Notes under the pieces: model-generated
Told to the model about the DNA's origin: nothing
The model's database searches: none
The model's input: the letters and a program-made list of their open reading frames with translations, nothing else
Translations under genes and position numbers: made by a program
Shown here: piece by piece, positions 1 through 10,330 of the stretch
Layout: every line of letters begins with the position of its first letter
How positions within the stretch are numbered: the stretch's first letter is position 1
NCBI GenBank assembly: GCA_016808115.1
Contig: JAEQBH010000646.1
Location: forward strand, 1,426,001-1,490,000
Direction: 5' to 3'
Length of the DNA: 64,000 nt
Source: Tetrastigma voinierianum
Lineage: Eukaryota; Streptophyta; Magnoliopsida; Vitales; Vitaceae

Positions 1-440
1 AATACATTAGGAGCATGACTAAGAGATTTTAACCTAAGGTGAGAAGCTAGGGGCACAAATACCCTTGTCGCATACATGAAGCATGAGAACATGCAACTAC
101 CTCAAACCACTCCAAAGGGCCTTCCTTCAAGGATGAAGGGGTTTTAGCCGAGCATCCCTTGATTTGTCATCATCAAGGGGTGTTTGGCTTCCAAGAAAAT
201 GCAAGAAAGTGAAGGGAGAAGAAGAGAAAATCACCAACAGCAGAGGGAGAGGAAGTTTCGTGCCAAATTTCCTTAATTGATCGACGCAGCGGTTTTTTTA
301 TTACAAGCAAGACTGAAAGCTTATACAGTGTCAAGATAAGGGAAATTACAAAAGTGTGTTAAAGAATCAAAATTACATGAGGGGCAACCTAGTATAAACC
401 ACAAAAAAAGAATGGGTCAAAAGCGCCAACAATGTGCACA
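1..440 (-). repeat. 3' LTR of element A, truncated by window edge and by an internal deletion
   Basis: It aligns with 4728-5153 in the same orientation, with small indels. On the minus strand it should begin with U3, but the first part (equivalent to 5154-5526 of the other LTR) is missing where it joins the RT remnant. The U5 end lies outside the window. There is no convincing polypurine tract at the junction, as expected if a deletion removed it. Confidence 0.75.
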
Positions 441-1180
441 CAGGAGCAGTTGTTGGCGAATTTCAATCTACCTCAAAAGGTGACATTCAAACTTTGCATC
501 TTTTTTCAAGAAGTTTGAAGCTACTAGCAATTTTCGAAGTCCCTGATGAACTCCTACATAGAAGCCTGCATGTCCCAATAATTGCCACCCCTCACATTAT
601 TAGTAGGAGATGGCATTTCGAGATCAATTCTACCTTTGCTTTATCCACTTCAATTCCCCTTTGGGAAATGATGTGGCCCCAACACTATACCCCGATTTAC
701 CATAAATGGAATTTTTCCTAGCTGAACAGTTCTTTCGATGCATCCGTGGAGGACAATTTCCAAATGGATGAGGCATTCATTGAAGCTTTCCCCATAAACT
801 GTTATGTCATCCATATAAACCTCCATAATACGCTCCACCATATCACTGAAAATACTGAGCATACAACGCTGAAAAGTGGTCGGGGCATTGCATGCATCAA
901 GGGCATCCTATAGGCATACGTGCACTAAAAGGACAAGTGAAAGTGGTCTTTCCTGATCATCAGCGATCCTGACCGAAATAAATGAATACCCATCAGAAAG
1001 CAGAGAAGGATGACTCACACCTTTCTAGTGAGCCGGTCCATGAAGGGTAAGGGAAAGTGATCCTTCGCCACCTCATTCAGCCTTCTGTAGTCGATACATA
1101 CCCTCCAACCTGTAGTAAGTCAGGTGGGCATTTCCTCTCCTTTCATTGAGCAATCGTGAGTAACCCTGATTTCTGGGTAC
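440..1180 (-). pseudogene. pol: Reverse transcriptase remnant (Athila-type pol)
   Basis: On the minus strand the pieces read in RT order. A GWRVCIDYRRLNE-like finger segment lies near 1040-1110. The palm motif V-Y-M-D-D is at 806-820, with the catalytic YMDD codons at 806-817, followed by I-T-V-Y-G. The thumb begins G-I-V-L-G and ends with a KDAKFE-like segment near 490-510. The enzyme would copy element RNA into cDNA in cytoplasmic particles. The catalytic Asp pair survives, but the frame breaks several times (for example near 870 and 960-1010). It stops at the start of the RNase H connection, where LTR sequence takes over. The match to RT of element B (45270-45960) is close, so the two are the same family. 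Confidence 0.85.
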
Positions 1181-1182
1181 TA

Positions 1183-1637
1183 CTAAGCTGGACTTACCCA
1201 AGAGCTTACCTGGGATATGGGGTATATGATTCTACTTGTAGCAATTTCAACACTTCCACTGTACCACCTCTCAGATATGCGGATCTCAGCCTCTCGTGGC
1301 CGAACCCGATCCCCTTCTAAGTAGATATGATGGGTGCATACTATGGGCTGATGCCTTTCAAATCGAAAATCTTCCATCCGATTGCTTTCTTGTTCCTGTG
1401 GAGGATTTGAAGCAAACTAACCTCCTGTGGATTGCTCAATAGTGAAGAAATCACTACTGGACAATGCATTTTTCCTCCCAAAAATGCATATTTCAATTCA
1501 ATAGGTAAGGGTTTAAGATCTAACTGTTGAGGACCATGTTCCTCACTTCTAGTAAGTAGAGGTAAAACTTCAACCTTTCTCCTCCATTGCCCATGCAGTA
1601 GGCTCACTTTCTGAAGCTCCCGGTCTTCACACGCCAA
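1183..1637 (-). pseudogene. pol: Protease-RT linker of element A pol
   Basis: The translated minus strand contains LKPLPIELKYAFLGG, HRNKKAIGW and DLKGISP. This is the conserved segment between protease and reverse transcriptase in Athila-type polyproteins. It is followed by a Y-P-I-S-x-S-S-W-V-S-P motif, which introduces RT. The same block occurs in element B at about 44800-45190. A frameshift separates the two reading pieces near 1341-1377, so no continuous polyprotein can be made. It has no catalytic role of its own and is listed because it fixes domain order and orientation. Confidence 0.8.
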
Positions 1638-1747
1638 CCAACTCCCCGGCTAATACATCTCGGGCAGACAAGCAGCTCATTTGCTTGCTCAAGGATGGCT
1701 CTATCGCACAAACCTCTTCAATTCATCCTCCTGCTGTGTATGTGCTT

Positions 1748-2100
1748 TTACTCAAAATGGAAGATATCGAGCTCTAAGGTCATGCGTTTCCGAAGGTGAG
1801 TTGCATGACACCATTTCGAGAATTGATAATTGCATCGAGGTGCCAAGAATGGTCTTCCCAAGATGATAGTACATACTAAATTTCGTCTGGTTCTCGTGTC
1901 AAGTACAACAAAATCTACTAGATAGTAGAACTCATTCACTTGTATCGTGACATCTTCCACTGTCCTTCGGTATTTTGATCACCTATCGCCCGTAAAACAG
2001 CAGGATGGAGGTAGCTTCAGCCCTGGGCCGTTGTTCATATATCAATGTGTGTGAGATTCACACTCGCTCCCGCATCCACAATGCTTTCTCCACGCAAAGT
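1748..2100 (-). pseudogene. pol: Retropepsin-type aspartic protease remnant
   Basis: The minus strand encodes the active-site motif D-A-G-A-S-V-N-L at 2053-2076. Downstream are Y-Y-L-V-D-F-V-V-L-D and I-I-L-G-R-P-F-L-A, the second conserved block of plant Ty3/gypsy proteases. The enzyme would cleave the gag-pol polyprotein. The catalytic Asp is present, but the stretch between the motifs is frameshifted. Upstream (2230-2430) a charged, proline-rich spacer ends with V-P-T-Y-A-K-F-L-K-D, a hallmark of the gag-PR junction in this lineage. Confidence 0.8.
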
Positions 2101-2840
2101 GCCGCCATGTTAACAAAGATCAGACACCTGCGATCTTTATACTTCACAGGAGTCTTGCAATCGATGATGGCACTCACTTGCTCGGCCAAAAGGCCTTTTA
2201 TTCACATTAAGTGCCTTTTTTTTTATCGTGTGTATAGGTCCTTCAAAAACTTTGCATACGTGGGGACTTGCTTGATCATATCGAGAAGAGGGATGTTAAC
2301 CTTCACCTATCGTAGTACTTCTAACATTTCAGTTTGGTTAACTGACTTTTTCCTTTTTCGAAGTGCCTGTGGGAAAGGAGGGGGTACACTGTGTTTTACC
2401 TCTTCCCTTGCTGGTTGTTCTTCCTCTAGTGGTTCAACCACCGTGGAGCTTTCGATCAAGCTCAGACTCGCTGGGTGTTAATTCAGATCACTTCTCACCA
2501 TTACTACTTGACTTCATCAATTCTTAATAGGATCATCGTAGAGCCTATCTCATACATTCTCTGGGCTTTGTCGGTGGTTCGAATGGAATTTCCTTTCTGC
2601 ATCCCGCCACCGGTTGACAATCCGAAATGGAACTTCGTTAAGTCGCTGCCATTTGGCTGGAGATCCTCGCACGCATATTGTTTATTTTCTTATCAAGTGA
2701 GCTCTCTATCATCTTGTACTTTTCCGATTAGTTTGAACATTCAACACCTTTGTTCCTACATAAAGGTACCTACTACCTTATTAAATTAATTGCTTCGTCA
2801 CCAGAGCAAAGAAGGTGGAGGCCATCAGGTTGAGGTGGAG

Positions 2841-3860
2841 CTAAACCGCCGTCGTGCTCTCGGGGACCATATGTGGGGGCTCTCGCTTCCATGATGTCTC
2901 GCATGATTCCTCCACCAGGTTATAGGTGCTGCCATACCTGAGCATTTGCTCCAAGGGCTTTACTTTGGACCTTAGACATGGGCATGCTCTTGCATCAAAT
3001 CCCTCACTGAAGGAACCATTGGACAATGCTCCCCAAGATGGCTACTTGACTAACAATTAAAACAGGCTGGGTGAGATGCAGGCAATTCAATCACTGCTTG
3101 CACTTCAAGTTTATTTCTCATTTCAAGCTCCTCCAACCTTCAGGTCAAAGTGGTAAGTTTTTCTTTCATCTCCGTGTCTTCGGAAAGTGCATAAATGCCT
3201 CCCCTTTGGTGGGTCGAAGGCCTCATTTTTTCAGCCTCTCTTGGATTCGGTTCGTCCCATGCCTTGGAAGTTTCAGCCACATAATTCAAAAAGTCCATGG
3301 CTTCATCTGGGTGCTTGCTCATGAAGTCCCCTCCACACATGTTTCCAGTAGTTGCTTCATGGAAGGGGACATTCCATCGTAGAAGTGGTTCACTAGCATC
3401 CATGTGTCAAAGCCATGGTGAGGGCATGCACTGATAGTTTCAAGATACCTTTCCCAACACTGATAAAATTTCTCACTGTCATGAGCTGCAAAGGTGTAGA
3501 TTTTCCTCTTCAAAATGTTGGTCTTATGGGCACTGAAGAATTTCTTCAAAAATTATGCCTACAGCTCGGTCGAGTTCCCCATGGTCCTCGCCTGGGGTGA
3601 ATTAAGCCACTCTTGGCTTTATCTTTGAGGGTCAAAGGGAAGGCTTTCAGCTTGAGCAAGTCCATATCAAATGCACCCTCCTTGAAAGTCGTGCAAACCT
3701 CCTCGAAATCCCGAATGTGTGTGTATGGATTTTTTTTTTCCATATCACAAAAAGCTGGGAGAAGGCACCAGATACCGCAACATCCTCGCCAGGGGGTATA
3801 ACGTGATGAGGTGCACTCACCGTGGGTGAAACGTGATCCCTCATCGACCAGAGGCATCGG
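2841..3860 (-). pseudogene. gag: Gag polyprotein remnant of element A
   Basis: Minus-strand pieces read in gag order. Y-T-H-I-R-D-F-E-E-V-C-T-T-F-K-E-G and a following P-L-T-L-K-D-K-A-K-S lie at 3560-3760. A segment with S-E-K-F-Y-Q-C-W-E-R-Y and A-C-P-H-H-G-F-D-T-W lies at 3330-3540. The C-terminal part around 2841-3403 includes S-K-H-P-D-E-A-M-D-F. This is the Retrotrans_gag capsid family, which packages element RNA. At least three frameshifts divide it. Within the 65-residue block starting C-G-G-D-F about 60 residues match element B, so divergence from B in gag is modest. Confidence 0.85.
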
Positions 3861-4214
3861 GTTCTTACAACCCCGTTAGCTCGCTTCCTCGTAGTCTCCA
3901 TCTGATCGTGCAGCTAACTTCACAAATTCTATTCAATCGTGTACTTAAATCTTTCCACCCACTACAGTTGTTTCTATCCCACCGCATAAGCTGCTATGAA
4001 CACAATAAATACAAAGAAACTAACAAAAACAAGACTACCAAAAAGGTTATTATCGATAAAATCAAATACAGGAAAATGCCAGACAATAAAGAACTCCCCC
4101 AGTTGAACCGTGTGAAAATGGTAAAATAAAAGAAATGAGATTTCACCAAAACTCGTGATGTGGGATCACAAGTTCAATAGCCTTTCTCACTAGTGGCAAT
4201 TCATCCCCAATTTT
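3861..4214 (-). other. 5' untranslated leader and degenerate primer-binding site of element A
   Basis: No coding signal. It lies between the gag start and the 5' LTR. The LTR-adjacent part on the minus strand retains TTGGGGATG (about 4200-4210), which fits the end of the TGGCGCC...GGGGAT primer-binding site seen in elements B and C. The first half appears deleted. The assignment rests on position and a short match. Confidence 0.45.
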
Positions 4215-5526
4215 TTGATCATTTGATTCGCTTGTTACAGTGCTTGAATCAACAAAAATTTATAACCTAGATTAAGAAGCTACCACAAGATAGTGCTCTA
4301 GGGTCGAACACAGGATGGGTTTTCTGAGAGAAGAGTTACAAATTCATTGAAAATAGTGTTTTCGCTTCGATTTTAGCTTTAGAAAACATCAGTGTGTGAA
4401 TGATTGAAAACTCGAAATAACTGGCAACAGCAGAGAATTTTAAAGCTCCTGCCACCGGGCTTAGGGTTCTAGGTTAATGACATGTCTCTGTCTTTTCCTC
4501 GCGGGGAGCATGACATATAGTCATTTCCTAAACTGGATCTTCATTTAGCTTTAAAACCTAAACCCTAAAAGTTTTCCTCATGAAAGATGGCATTTGATTG
4601 AATTGATAAATGTCCTGAATTTGGGAAAATGATATCTCAAAACCTACCCTATCGCAACTAATAGGAGATTAACGTTAACCGGGCATCAAGATTCATAGTA
4701 AAAGTATCCACCGAACCCAAAAGCCACAATACATGCTAGTGGAGAGCATGCCTAAGAGATTTTAACCTAAGGTGAGAAGGGTAAAATAAATAATTCTTAA
4801 ATGCATATGCATGAGAACATGCAAATTTGCCTCAAACCAACACCAAAGGGCCTTCCTTCAAGGATGAAGGGGTTTTAGTTTCTAGCATCCCTGATTTGTC
4901 ATCATCGCGGTGCTCGCTTCCAAGAAAATGCAAGAAAGTGAAGGAGAAGAAGAGAAAATCACCAACAAGAGAGGGAGGAGGAAGCTTGCTCCAAATTTCG
5001 ATTGATTTGATGGAATGAAAGTGCTTTGCCATACAGACTGAGCTTATATAGGTGCTCAGTATAAGGAAATTACAAAAGTGTGTTAAAGAATCAAAATTAC
5101 ATGAGGGGCAAACTTGTATAAAACCACAAAAAGAAAAGGGTCGTGCCAACAATAGCCAGCAATAATGTATGAGTATGGTTATACTGCAGTTGCGTAAAAT
5201 CGCGAACTCCGTCAAATTTACAGGTTGCTAACTTTCGCAACCCTGCAAAATTTCCTCTATTCTTCACTCTCTTCCACATTTTTTCTCTAAATCTCCTCTG
5301 GTTCAATCATGCATCTTCGAATTCGGCTCGGGTTCATCGTGTTTGAATCGAATTGAAGATAATTAGGCATTTGACCTGCAAAACTTCTAAAATAGCTACA
5401 AATTTGACTGGCAAGTGGTGCTTAAGACGCCAATGCACAATTAGGTTATTAAAGTCGACAGCGCTATGAAAATACATAAACCTGCTATAAACAAGGCTCG
5501 AAAATGCACTATTTAGGTACTAATCA
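4215..5526 (-). repeat. 5' LTR of element A
   Basis: On the minus strand it starts with TGATTAGTACC at 5526, which resembles the start TGATTGGTGCTCC of the element C LTR. It ends near 4215 beside the primer-binding remnant. The length of about 1.31 kb fits the LTRs of C (1.30 and 1.37 kb) and B (1.42 kb). A segment reading AGCCAAACACCC in the left copy recurs in C as AGCCCAAACACCC, so the LTRs of A, B and C are diverged relatives. The U5 end includes the TAACGTTAA region near 4670. Confidence 0.7.
5044..5050 (-). promoter_or_regulatory. TATA box of element A LTR
   Basis: The minus strand reads TATATAA inside CCTATATAAG, about 475 bp from the proposed LTR start. Element B has a TATA-like site at a similar distance (about 580 bp) from its LTR start. 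It would set the start of the element transcript. No upstream dyad array was noticed here. Confidence 0.55.
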
Positions 5527-5900
5527 ATTGCTTAATGTACCACCAGCATAAAAGACATCATAATATAACAACCATTGTTACAAAATTTAAATGAAGCCCT
5601 TTCTTATTCAAATAAGAAACTTCAAATTGTTCTTCATCAATGCTAGGACATAACTGGAATCATCTAAATTTAAAAAAAGATCACTAGGGAGATTCAAACA
5701 TAAGTCCATATAACAACAACTGCAATTCTTCCACCATTGCCCACTTTAAGGTTAGACCCTCCCTTTGTGAGCTTCCTACTATTCCTTTGCCCTGAATATC
5801 AATCTATATACATCCACAAACTGTATCAGACCCACAAAGGTCTTGATGTTAATACAACTTTAATGATATACACAAATCAATAGATGAACATCACATGCCA
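5527..5900. other. Non-coding interval; no recognisable feature
   Basis: AT-rich sequence between the element A LTR and the copia gag remnant. I see no conserved domain, repeat boundary or RNA gene. Confidence 0.4.
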
Positions 5901-6563
5901 CCTCCTTCTTGTTCCAAGTAGGCTCTCATAGCTTCCTCTTTTCAATGGCCAACTTGACCATAATGTATTTGTCTTTAGTGTGGCCTTTGGCTTTTTGCCC
6001 TCAACCAATTTGGGACCCCGCTTGTTTCATGTTGCCAAAGTCAAGTATGGTGGACATGATGTAGTTCATCCTATAGTCAAGCACAAACTGTACAAAACTA
6101 TCGGGTAAACTTGCCAGAATCAAGTCTATACTCAATTTAAAGTCCATCTAATAGCCCAATTGATTCAACCTCTCATTGTATTCATACATCTTCAATTTAT
6201 GATGCATGGGGGATGTCCCCTCCTCCATATTGAAGCCAAAAATCAGTTCAAAGTCTTTGAACCTTTCATTTCTCGCCTACTCATTATAGAGTTCCCTTGG
6301 ATGGTGTACTATGGAATATGCATCCACACTCTTATATTTCTTCTGAAGCTCATGTGACATGGAGGTGAGGTAATCAATCCTGCCCTCACACTATCAACTA
6401 AATGCTTCTAATATGCCCTGTGAACTCTTTTAGATGAATTAGAAACCGAGGATTGAGGGAGTGGCTCAACAAGGACATAGCCTAACCTTTCCCTTTTGAG
6501 AACTATTCTCGAATTCTTTAGCCAGTCCAAGAAGTTGGGCTTAGTGAATTTGTTGGCATCCAT
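5900..6563 (-). pseudogene. gag: Ty1/copia Gag (UBN2-type) remnant
   Basis: Read on the minus strand from ATG at 6563, the product begins M-D-A-N-K-F-T-K-P-N-F-L-D-W-L. It then carries E-R-L-G-Y-V-L and, after a frame change near 6400, ELQKKYKSVDAYSI and HHPRELYNE. Next come E-G-T-S-P-M-H-H-K-L-K-M-Y-E-Y, R-L-N-Q-L-G-Y and L-S-I-D-L-I-L-A-S-L-P. That is the gag of plant copia elements (UBN2 family), which forms the RNA-binding particle. In-frame stops interrupt it (TAG in both Y-N-E-stop and G-Y-stop), plus at least one frameshift. The zinc-knuckle end beyond about 5990 is degraded, and no copia protease, integrase or RT follows. It is a truncated insertion unrelated to element A. Confidence 0.8.
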
Positions 6564-7427
6564 TATTGATCGCAAGATCATGGTTGTTGATGTGGTGAGA
6601 TTCTAACAACCTAGATGTAACACAAGAGTATGTTTGTACTTAAAATTTATCATTATTATGACTTGATAATTACACATTATGGCTCCCACTATTTTATTAC
6701 GAATCGATAGCCCTCACTATTGATAGTGGATCACCTTTATGGAAGTTCTCCTAGTGGGAATATCACCAAGAATGACCTTGGGTTTACCCAACAAGCCACC
6801 TTGGATCAAAAGGTAGGGATCTAATCCATAGCAATTGCATTTGTATGCAATTATTGAATTCAATGCTATCAATTGTTGATGTATGCACCATAATTGGGTT
6901 ATCAACTCTTGATGTGTGTACATCTCATCTACACTTACCTAACAACGTCTCTATCCAACATTAACCTTAGGTTTACCCAACAATCTAACGAGTGTAATTA
7001 AGGCCAGCTCACTAATAAGGAAAACTCATTTCCATGGATAGAACATATCCTTGTAGAGAGGGCTTGCGTTTATCCAACAACCAATTCTCTAGAAGAATTC
7101 TTATTCACACCATATTAATGGAAGACGTTGGCCTTAATATATTATTGAGGGGTTTTTCTTAAGATTAGTCTCATCATGGTATTAGCATGCTTTATACACA
7201 CACATTCATCTCATGAATATATAAAGATAGTTACTTTAACTATATGGAATGATTATGGACATTCTAAAATCAATTCCATTAGCCAAAAATGGAATTGACT
7301 AAGTCAAACCTAGGACATGGTATATTTATTACAACCATGTGAAAATAATCAAATTTTGTATATTTTATAGTTCCTTCAGTTCTCCACATCCTTTTTCCAT
7401 TCAGATCACCAACAAATCTTAATCCCA
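6564..7427. other. Non-coding AT-rich interval
   Basis: No domain is recognised. It may hold leader or LTR sequence of the copia remnant, since it is upstream of that gag on the minus strand, but I could not match two LTR ends. CCTTGGGTTTACCCAACAA at about 6776 has a related copy at about 6965 (CTTAGGTTTACCCAACAA), a small local repeat. Confidence 0.3.
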
Positions 7428-8075
7428 TGTAATCTAATTACATACATTCAAAAGAATAACCTTAAGTTACATTTGAGGGGGATTTAGATGAGAAGAGAGA
7501 TACATTGAGAAATTAGAGAGAGGCAAGGGCAGGCAGGACCAATTTACCCAAAAAGAATTAATAATCAAAGGAAAAGGAAATATGCTAAATCACCATTCAA
7601 CATTGTCCATAATCATCCATCATGGCAACATACACCCTTAAACATGCATTCTCTAATGCAAACATTGAAAGTTAAAGATTATGTCATTCATGGTTCATTT
7701 AGCACATTCAATGGTTTCAACACTTGAACCCAAAACCTTATTGTTCAACACCAGAACTTAAAAATCATTTGTTCAACACTTGAACTATAATTTTATTAAA
7801 CTCTTGAATCTTAAACTAACTTAAAAAACCATATGCAATCTAATTACATACATTCAAAAGAAGAACCTCAATTTACATTTGAGGGGGATTTAGATGAGAT
7901 GAGAAATACATGCAGAAATTAGAGAGAGGTAAGGACACGCAGACCCTAATTACTCAAAAAGCATTTATAATCAAATGCAATATGCTCAATCGCCATTAGG
8001 CAAAGTCCATAATCATCCATCATGCCAACATGCATTCTCTAATGCAAAGAATTGAAAGTAATGGATAACGGCACC
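7428..8075. repeat. Imperfect direct repeat pair (about 250 bp each)
   Basis: Copy 1 is about 7428-7680 and copy 2 about 7832-8075. Both contain ATTACATACATTCAAAAGAA, then TTTGAGGGGGATTTAGATGA, then AAATTAGAGAGAGG, and later GTCCATAATCATCCATCATG and ATGCATTCTCTAATGCAAA in the same order. A spacer of about 150 bp with a repeated 'CACTTGAAC' phrase lies between them. The copies differ by substitutions and short gaps. TTTGAGGGGG is purine-rich but no LTR starts there. This is probably a segmental duplication within an old element. Confidence 0.7.
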
Positions 8076-8109
8076 CCATGATTTCAAAAGCACATGAAAA
8101 GGTTTCAAG

Positions 8110-8235
8110 ATGAGGCTTGGTCAAGCTAGTGACACTAAACTTAGCACTTCTTAAGAGTCAACCCAAGCTTTGTGAGGATCCCTTTTCTCTTTCTTTTTGT
8201 TTATTCCATTTTTTTTTTTTTTTTTTTTTTTAGTA
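8110..8235 (+). other. End-of-pol junction of element F, followed by a poly-T tract
   Basis: GGTCAAGCTAGTGACACTAA followed by CTTAGCACTTC and GTCAACCCAAGC matches what I remember as the conserved end of pol in plant Athila-type elements (GTCAAGCTAATGAC... / GGCAACCCAAG). It marks where integrase coding ends and the pol-env gap starts. No integrase is visible upstream, so pol was deleted. An uninterrupted T tract lies around 8208-8231. Confidence 0.55.
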
Positions 8236-8513
8236 TTGGGATCTTAGATATATTTATGTTTTTGTTTTTGTGTTTTTTAATTTCAGTTTTTGTAGTGACA
8301 TGAGAGACGAGCATTGGTAGAGAAAATGATTCAAAAGAATACATAATTGATATTAAGGAAGAATTGGAAGGAAAACATAATTTTGAAGATTTTCAAGAAC
8401 TAAGACTTTGAATAACATGAGTTGGGAAGGTTTTAAATAGAGGAATGAAGTGTCTTAAGGAATTGAGATTCCAAATGTAGTAGAAAGCATAAAATTTTCA
8501 GTGAAATTTCAAT

Positions 8514-8779
8514 CATGTTGCGACATCAAGCTTTAAAGAAAAATCTTATTTTTGCATATTCTCAGCCATATTGCGACATCGACTCATCGCAAATCCCTGT
8601 TCTTATACATTTTTTTATCATGTAGAGACATCAAAAATTCTGAGGACCTTATGTTTATGCAATCTTGGCCATGTCGCAACATCACTATATCTCATGTCAC
8701 GACATGAGACCTCTGAACATTCTTATGTTTGCTATTCTCAGCCATGTCGCGACATGAGATCCTCTCATGTCACGCCATG
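8514..8779 (+). repeat. Dyad-motif array 1 (CATGTCGCGACATG-type), pol-env gap of element F
   Basis: Seven 14-bp sites close to CATGTCGCGACATG start at 8514, 8567, 8619, 8670, 8693, 8743 and 8766. Gaps are 53, 52, 51, 23, 50 and 23 bp. Two sites are perfect 14-bp palindromes or nearly so (8743; 8693 with one asymmetric pair). The second half reads as two tandem units of about 73 bp sharing TTATGTTT and CAGCC/TGGCC before the site. It lies between the pol end and the env-like ORF, where a second promoter or splice signal might be needed. No TATA box follows. Confidence 0.8.
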
Positions 8780-9155
8780 GAAATCCAGGTGTTGAATAAC
8801 CTCCACAGCGTCATTTACTAACTCTTCAAATTCTTCTCCTCTTCTCTCCCGAGATTATCTCGCCTTCCCTTTCCATCATTTCACAACGCTGCCACATACA
8901 CATATCCATCCTTCCCTATTTTCATGTTCCTTTCCTCCTGAAGTAAACCACAGCCTCGATCATTGAGGACTTACATTGAAACGCTGATGTGCTTAGTTTG
9001 GAACATATTGTGATTGCAGTCATCTAGTGGGGTTAGGTTGCTTTTATGGTGTTCGATTTGTGTTGAATAGAGTCAAATGGGAATAGTAGAGTTAGTGTTT
9101 GCAGAGCATAAGTCACACTCGCCAAGTGTTCGATAAAAGTTTCAAGTGAATTGTC

Positions 9156-10330
9156 ATGGCTCCTAAGAAGAGAAAGATCAATTCTAAGGGTACCTCACCT
9201 CCTCATCTACCAACCCTGAACCCAAGGAAGTTCATCTCTCGAGTGGCAGAAGAAAAGTATGACATTCTTAGTGTGCGGCCATTTGTGCCCAAATGGATGT
9301 TCCCATGGAACAACCCCAACTTTCATGCCTTCCTCTACACTAGAAGAAACTGGAAGAAGCTATGCAAGCATCCTAATCTCGGAATAGATCTCGTAGTGAG
9401 CAAGTTTCATGCCAATCTCCGTGATAGGATTGGCTCGACTATATTTGTTAGGGGAGTTTGGGTACCATTTGATAGCATGACTATCAATAGATTTTTCGAG
9501 CTAGAAAAAGAAGACAACAAAGAGTATCTAGCACTATAGAGGGCACCCAATTATGACATAATTCTGAAGAAGTTGACTAATGGAAAGTCTCCATGGAAGA
9601 GGAGTATTTCGAATCAAGTCCAATCATTTTTTAGGATTGGACTCACCGAGATTGCAAAAACTTAGTTCTATTATATGTCTTCCATGCTCATTCCGACTAA
9701 GCATGTATCTACAGTGCAAAAGGACAAGGCGATGCTCAATTATGCTTTGGTGAGCGGATTCAAATTTAATGTGGGGATAGTGATTGAAAACTCCATCTTG
9801 GAGTCAGTTTATGTGGAGGCCATTACACAACCATCCCTCATTACTGAGCTCTGTCTAAGAGCTAGGGTGGAGATGTCCAAAGATGAAGAAAGGTGCCCCT
9901 CATGATCAATCTCTCATTCCCCTTGAGGAAGGAGCTAAAAAGAATGCACCCAAGTCTAAAGACTCATAGAGTGAAGAATAATAAGAAGCTGAAGGAGAGC
10001 ATGGTCAGAGTGCCTTGTAGAATATGTCTAAGAGAATCACAAAGTTAGCTAAGATTCAGTGGGAGGAATATACATACTACATAAAAAGTAATGCCCAACT
10101 TCATGTGGATAGTGATAGGATTATGTAGAGGCTTGATGCAATAGCATAGAGGTAGGAGCTCTAGGTCAAGTGGCAACAGTAATACACCAAGTATGTGACT
10201 CAGTTCATAGCCCAGGTTCTTCATCAGCTAGGCCATCGAGTTTTCCTCCACCATTAGAGTTACCAACTTAGCCACCCGCATCAACACCAAAGGATTCAGC
10301 TTCAAATGAGGACATGCCTACTACTTATAG
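9156..10330 (+). pseudogene. Env-position ORF of element F ('putative plant transposon protein' domain)
   Basis: From ATG at 9156 the frame reads M-A-P-K-K-R-K. It then has a domain with F-I-S-R-V-A-E-E-K-Y, W-K-K-L-C-K-H-P, V-S-K-F-H-A-N-L and FVRGVWVPFDSMTINRFF, and later PSLITELCLRARVEM. This is the plant domain that annotation pipelines call 'putative plant transposon protein', found after integrase in Athila-type elements. Its function is unknown. TAG stops at 9537-9539 and 9663-9665 lie in the same frame, then TGA at 9903-9905. After a frame change the reading continues (EEGAKKNAPKSKDS) with more TAG/TAA where related proteins would have Gln or Trp, into a Gln-rich tail (about 10020-10245). 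Length fits a 350-400-residue protein. Confidence 0.75.

Larger units (their letters stand above)
1..5526 (-). mobile_element. Element A: deleted Athila-type Ty3/gypsy LTR retrotransposon (runs off left edge)
   Basis: Two direct repeats (about 1-440 and 4730-5153) flank gag, protease and RT remnants read on the minus strand. Shared landmarks are the CCTTCCTTCAAGGATGAAGG block at about 119 and 4853 and the segment around AAATTACAAAAGTGTG at about 341 and 5068. The right copy is the 5' LTR. Domain order gag-PR-RT and the protein matches to element B place it in the Athila lineage. RNase H and integrase are absent: the sequence passes from the RT thumb straight into LTR. The 5' LTR looks about 370 bp longer than the matching part of the 3' LTR, so the deletion probably also removed the start of the 3' LTR. 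Many stops and frameshifts show that it is inactive. Confidence 0.85.

Noticed and set aside
650..1180. Endogenous pararetrovirus (caulimovirus) origin for the YMDD reverse transcriptase
   Set aside because: The same family (element B) has LTRs, a PBS, RNase H and an Asp-Asp-Glu integrase after RT, and no movement protein. It is a Ty3/gypsy element.
4500..4560. Telomere-like repeat (CCCTAAA)
   Set aside because: Only one or two AACCCTAAA words occur, inside the element A LTR. There is no tandem array.
8514..8779. CRISPR-like array
   Set aside because: The repeats are 10-14-bp palindromes with unequal spacers, the sequence is plant nuclear, and no cas genes exist.
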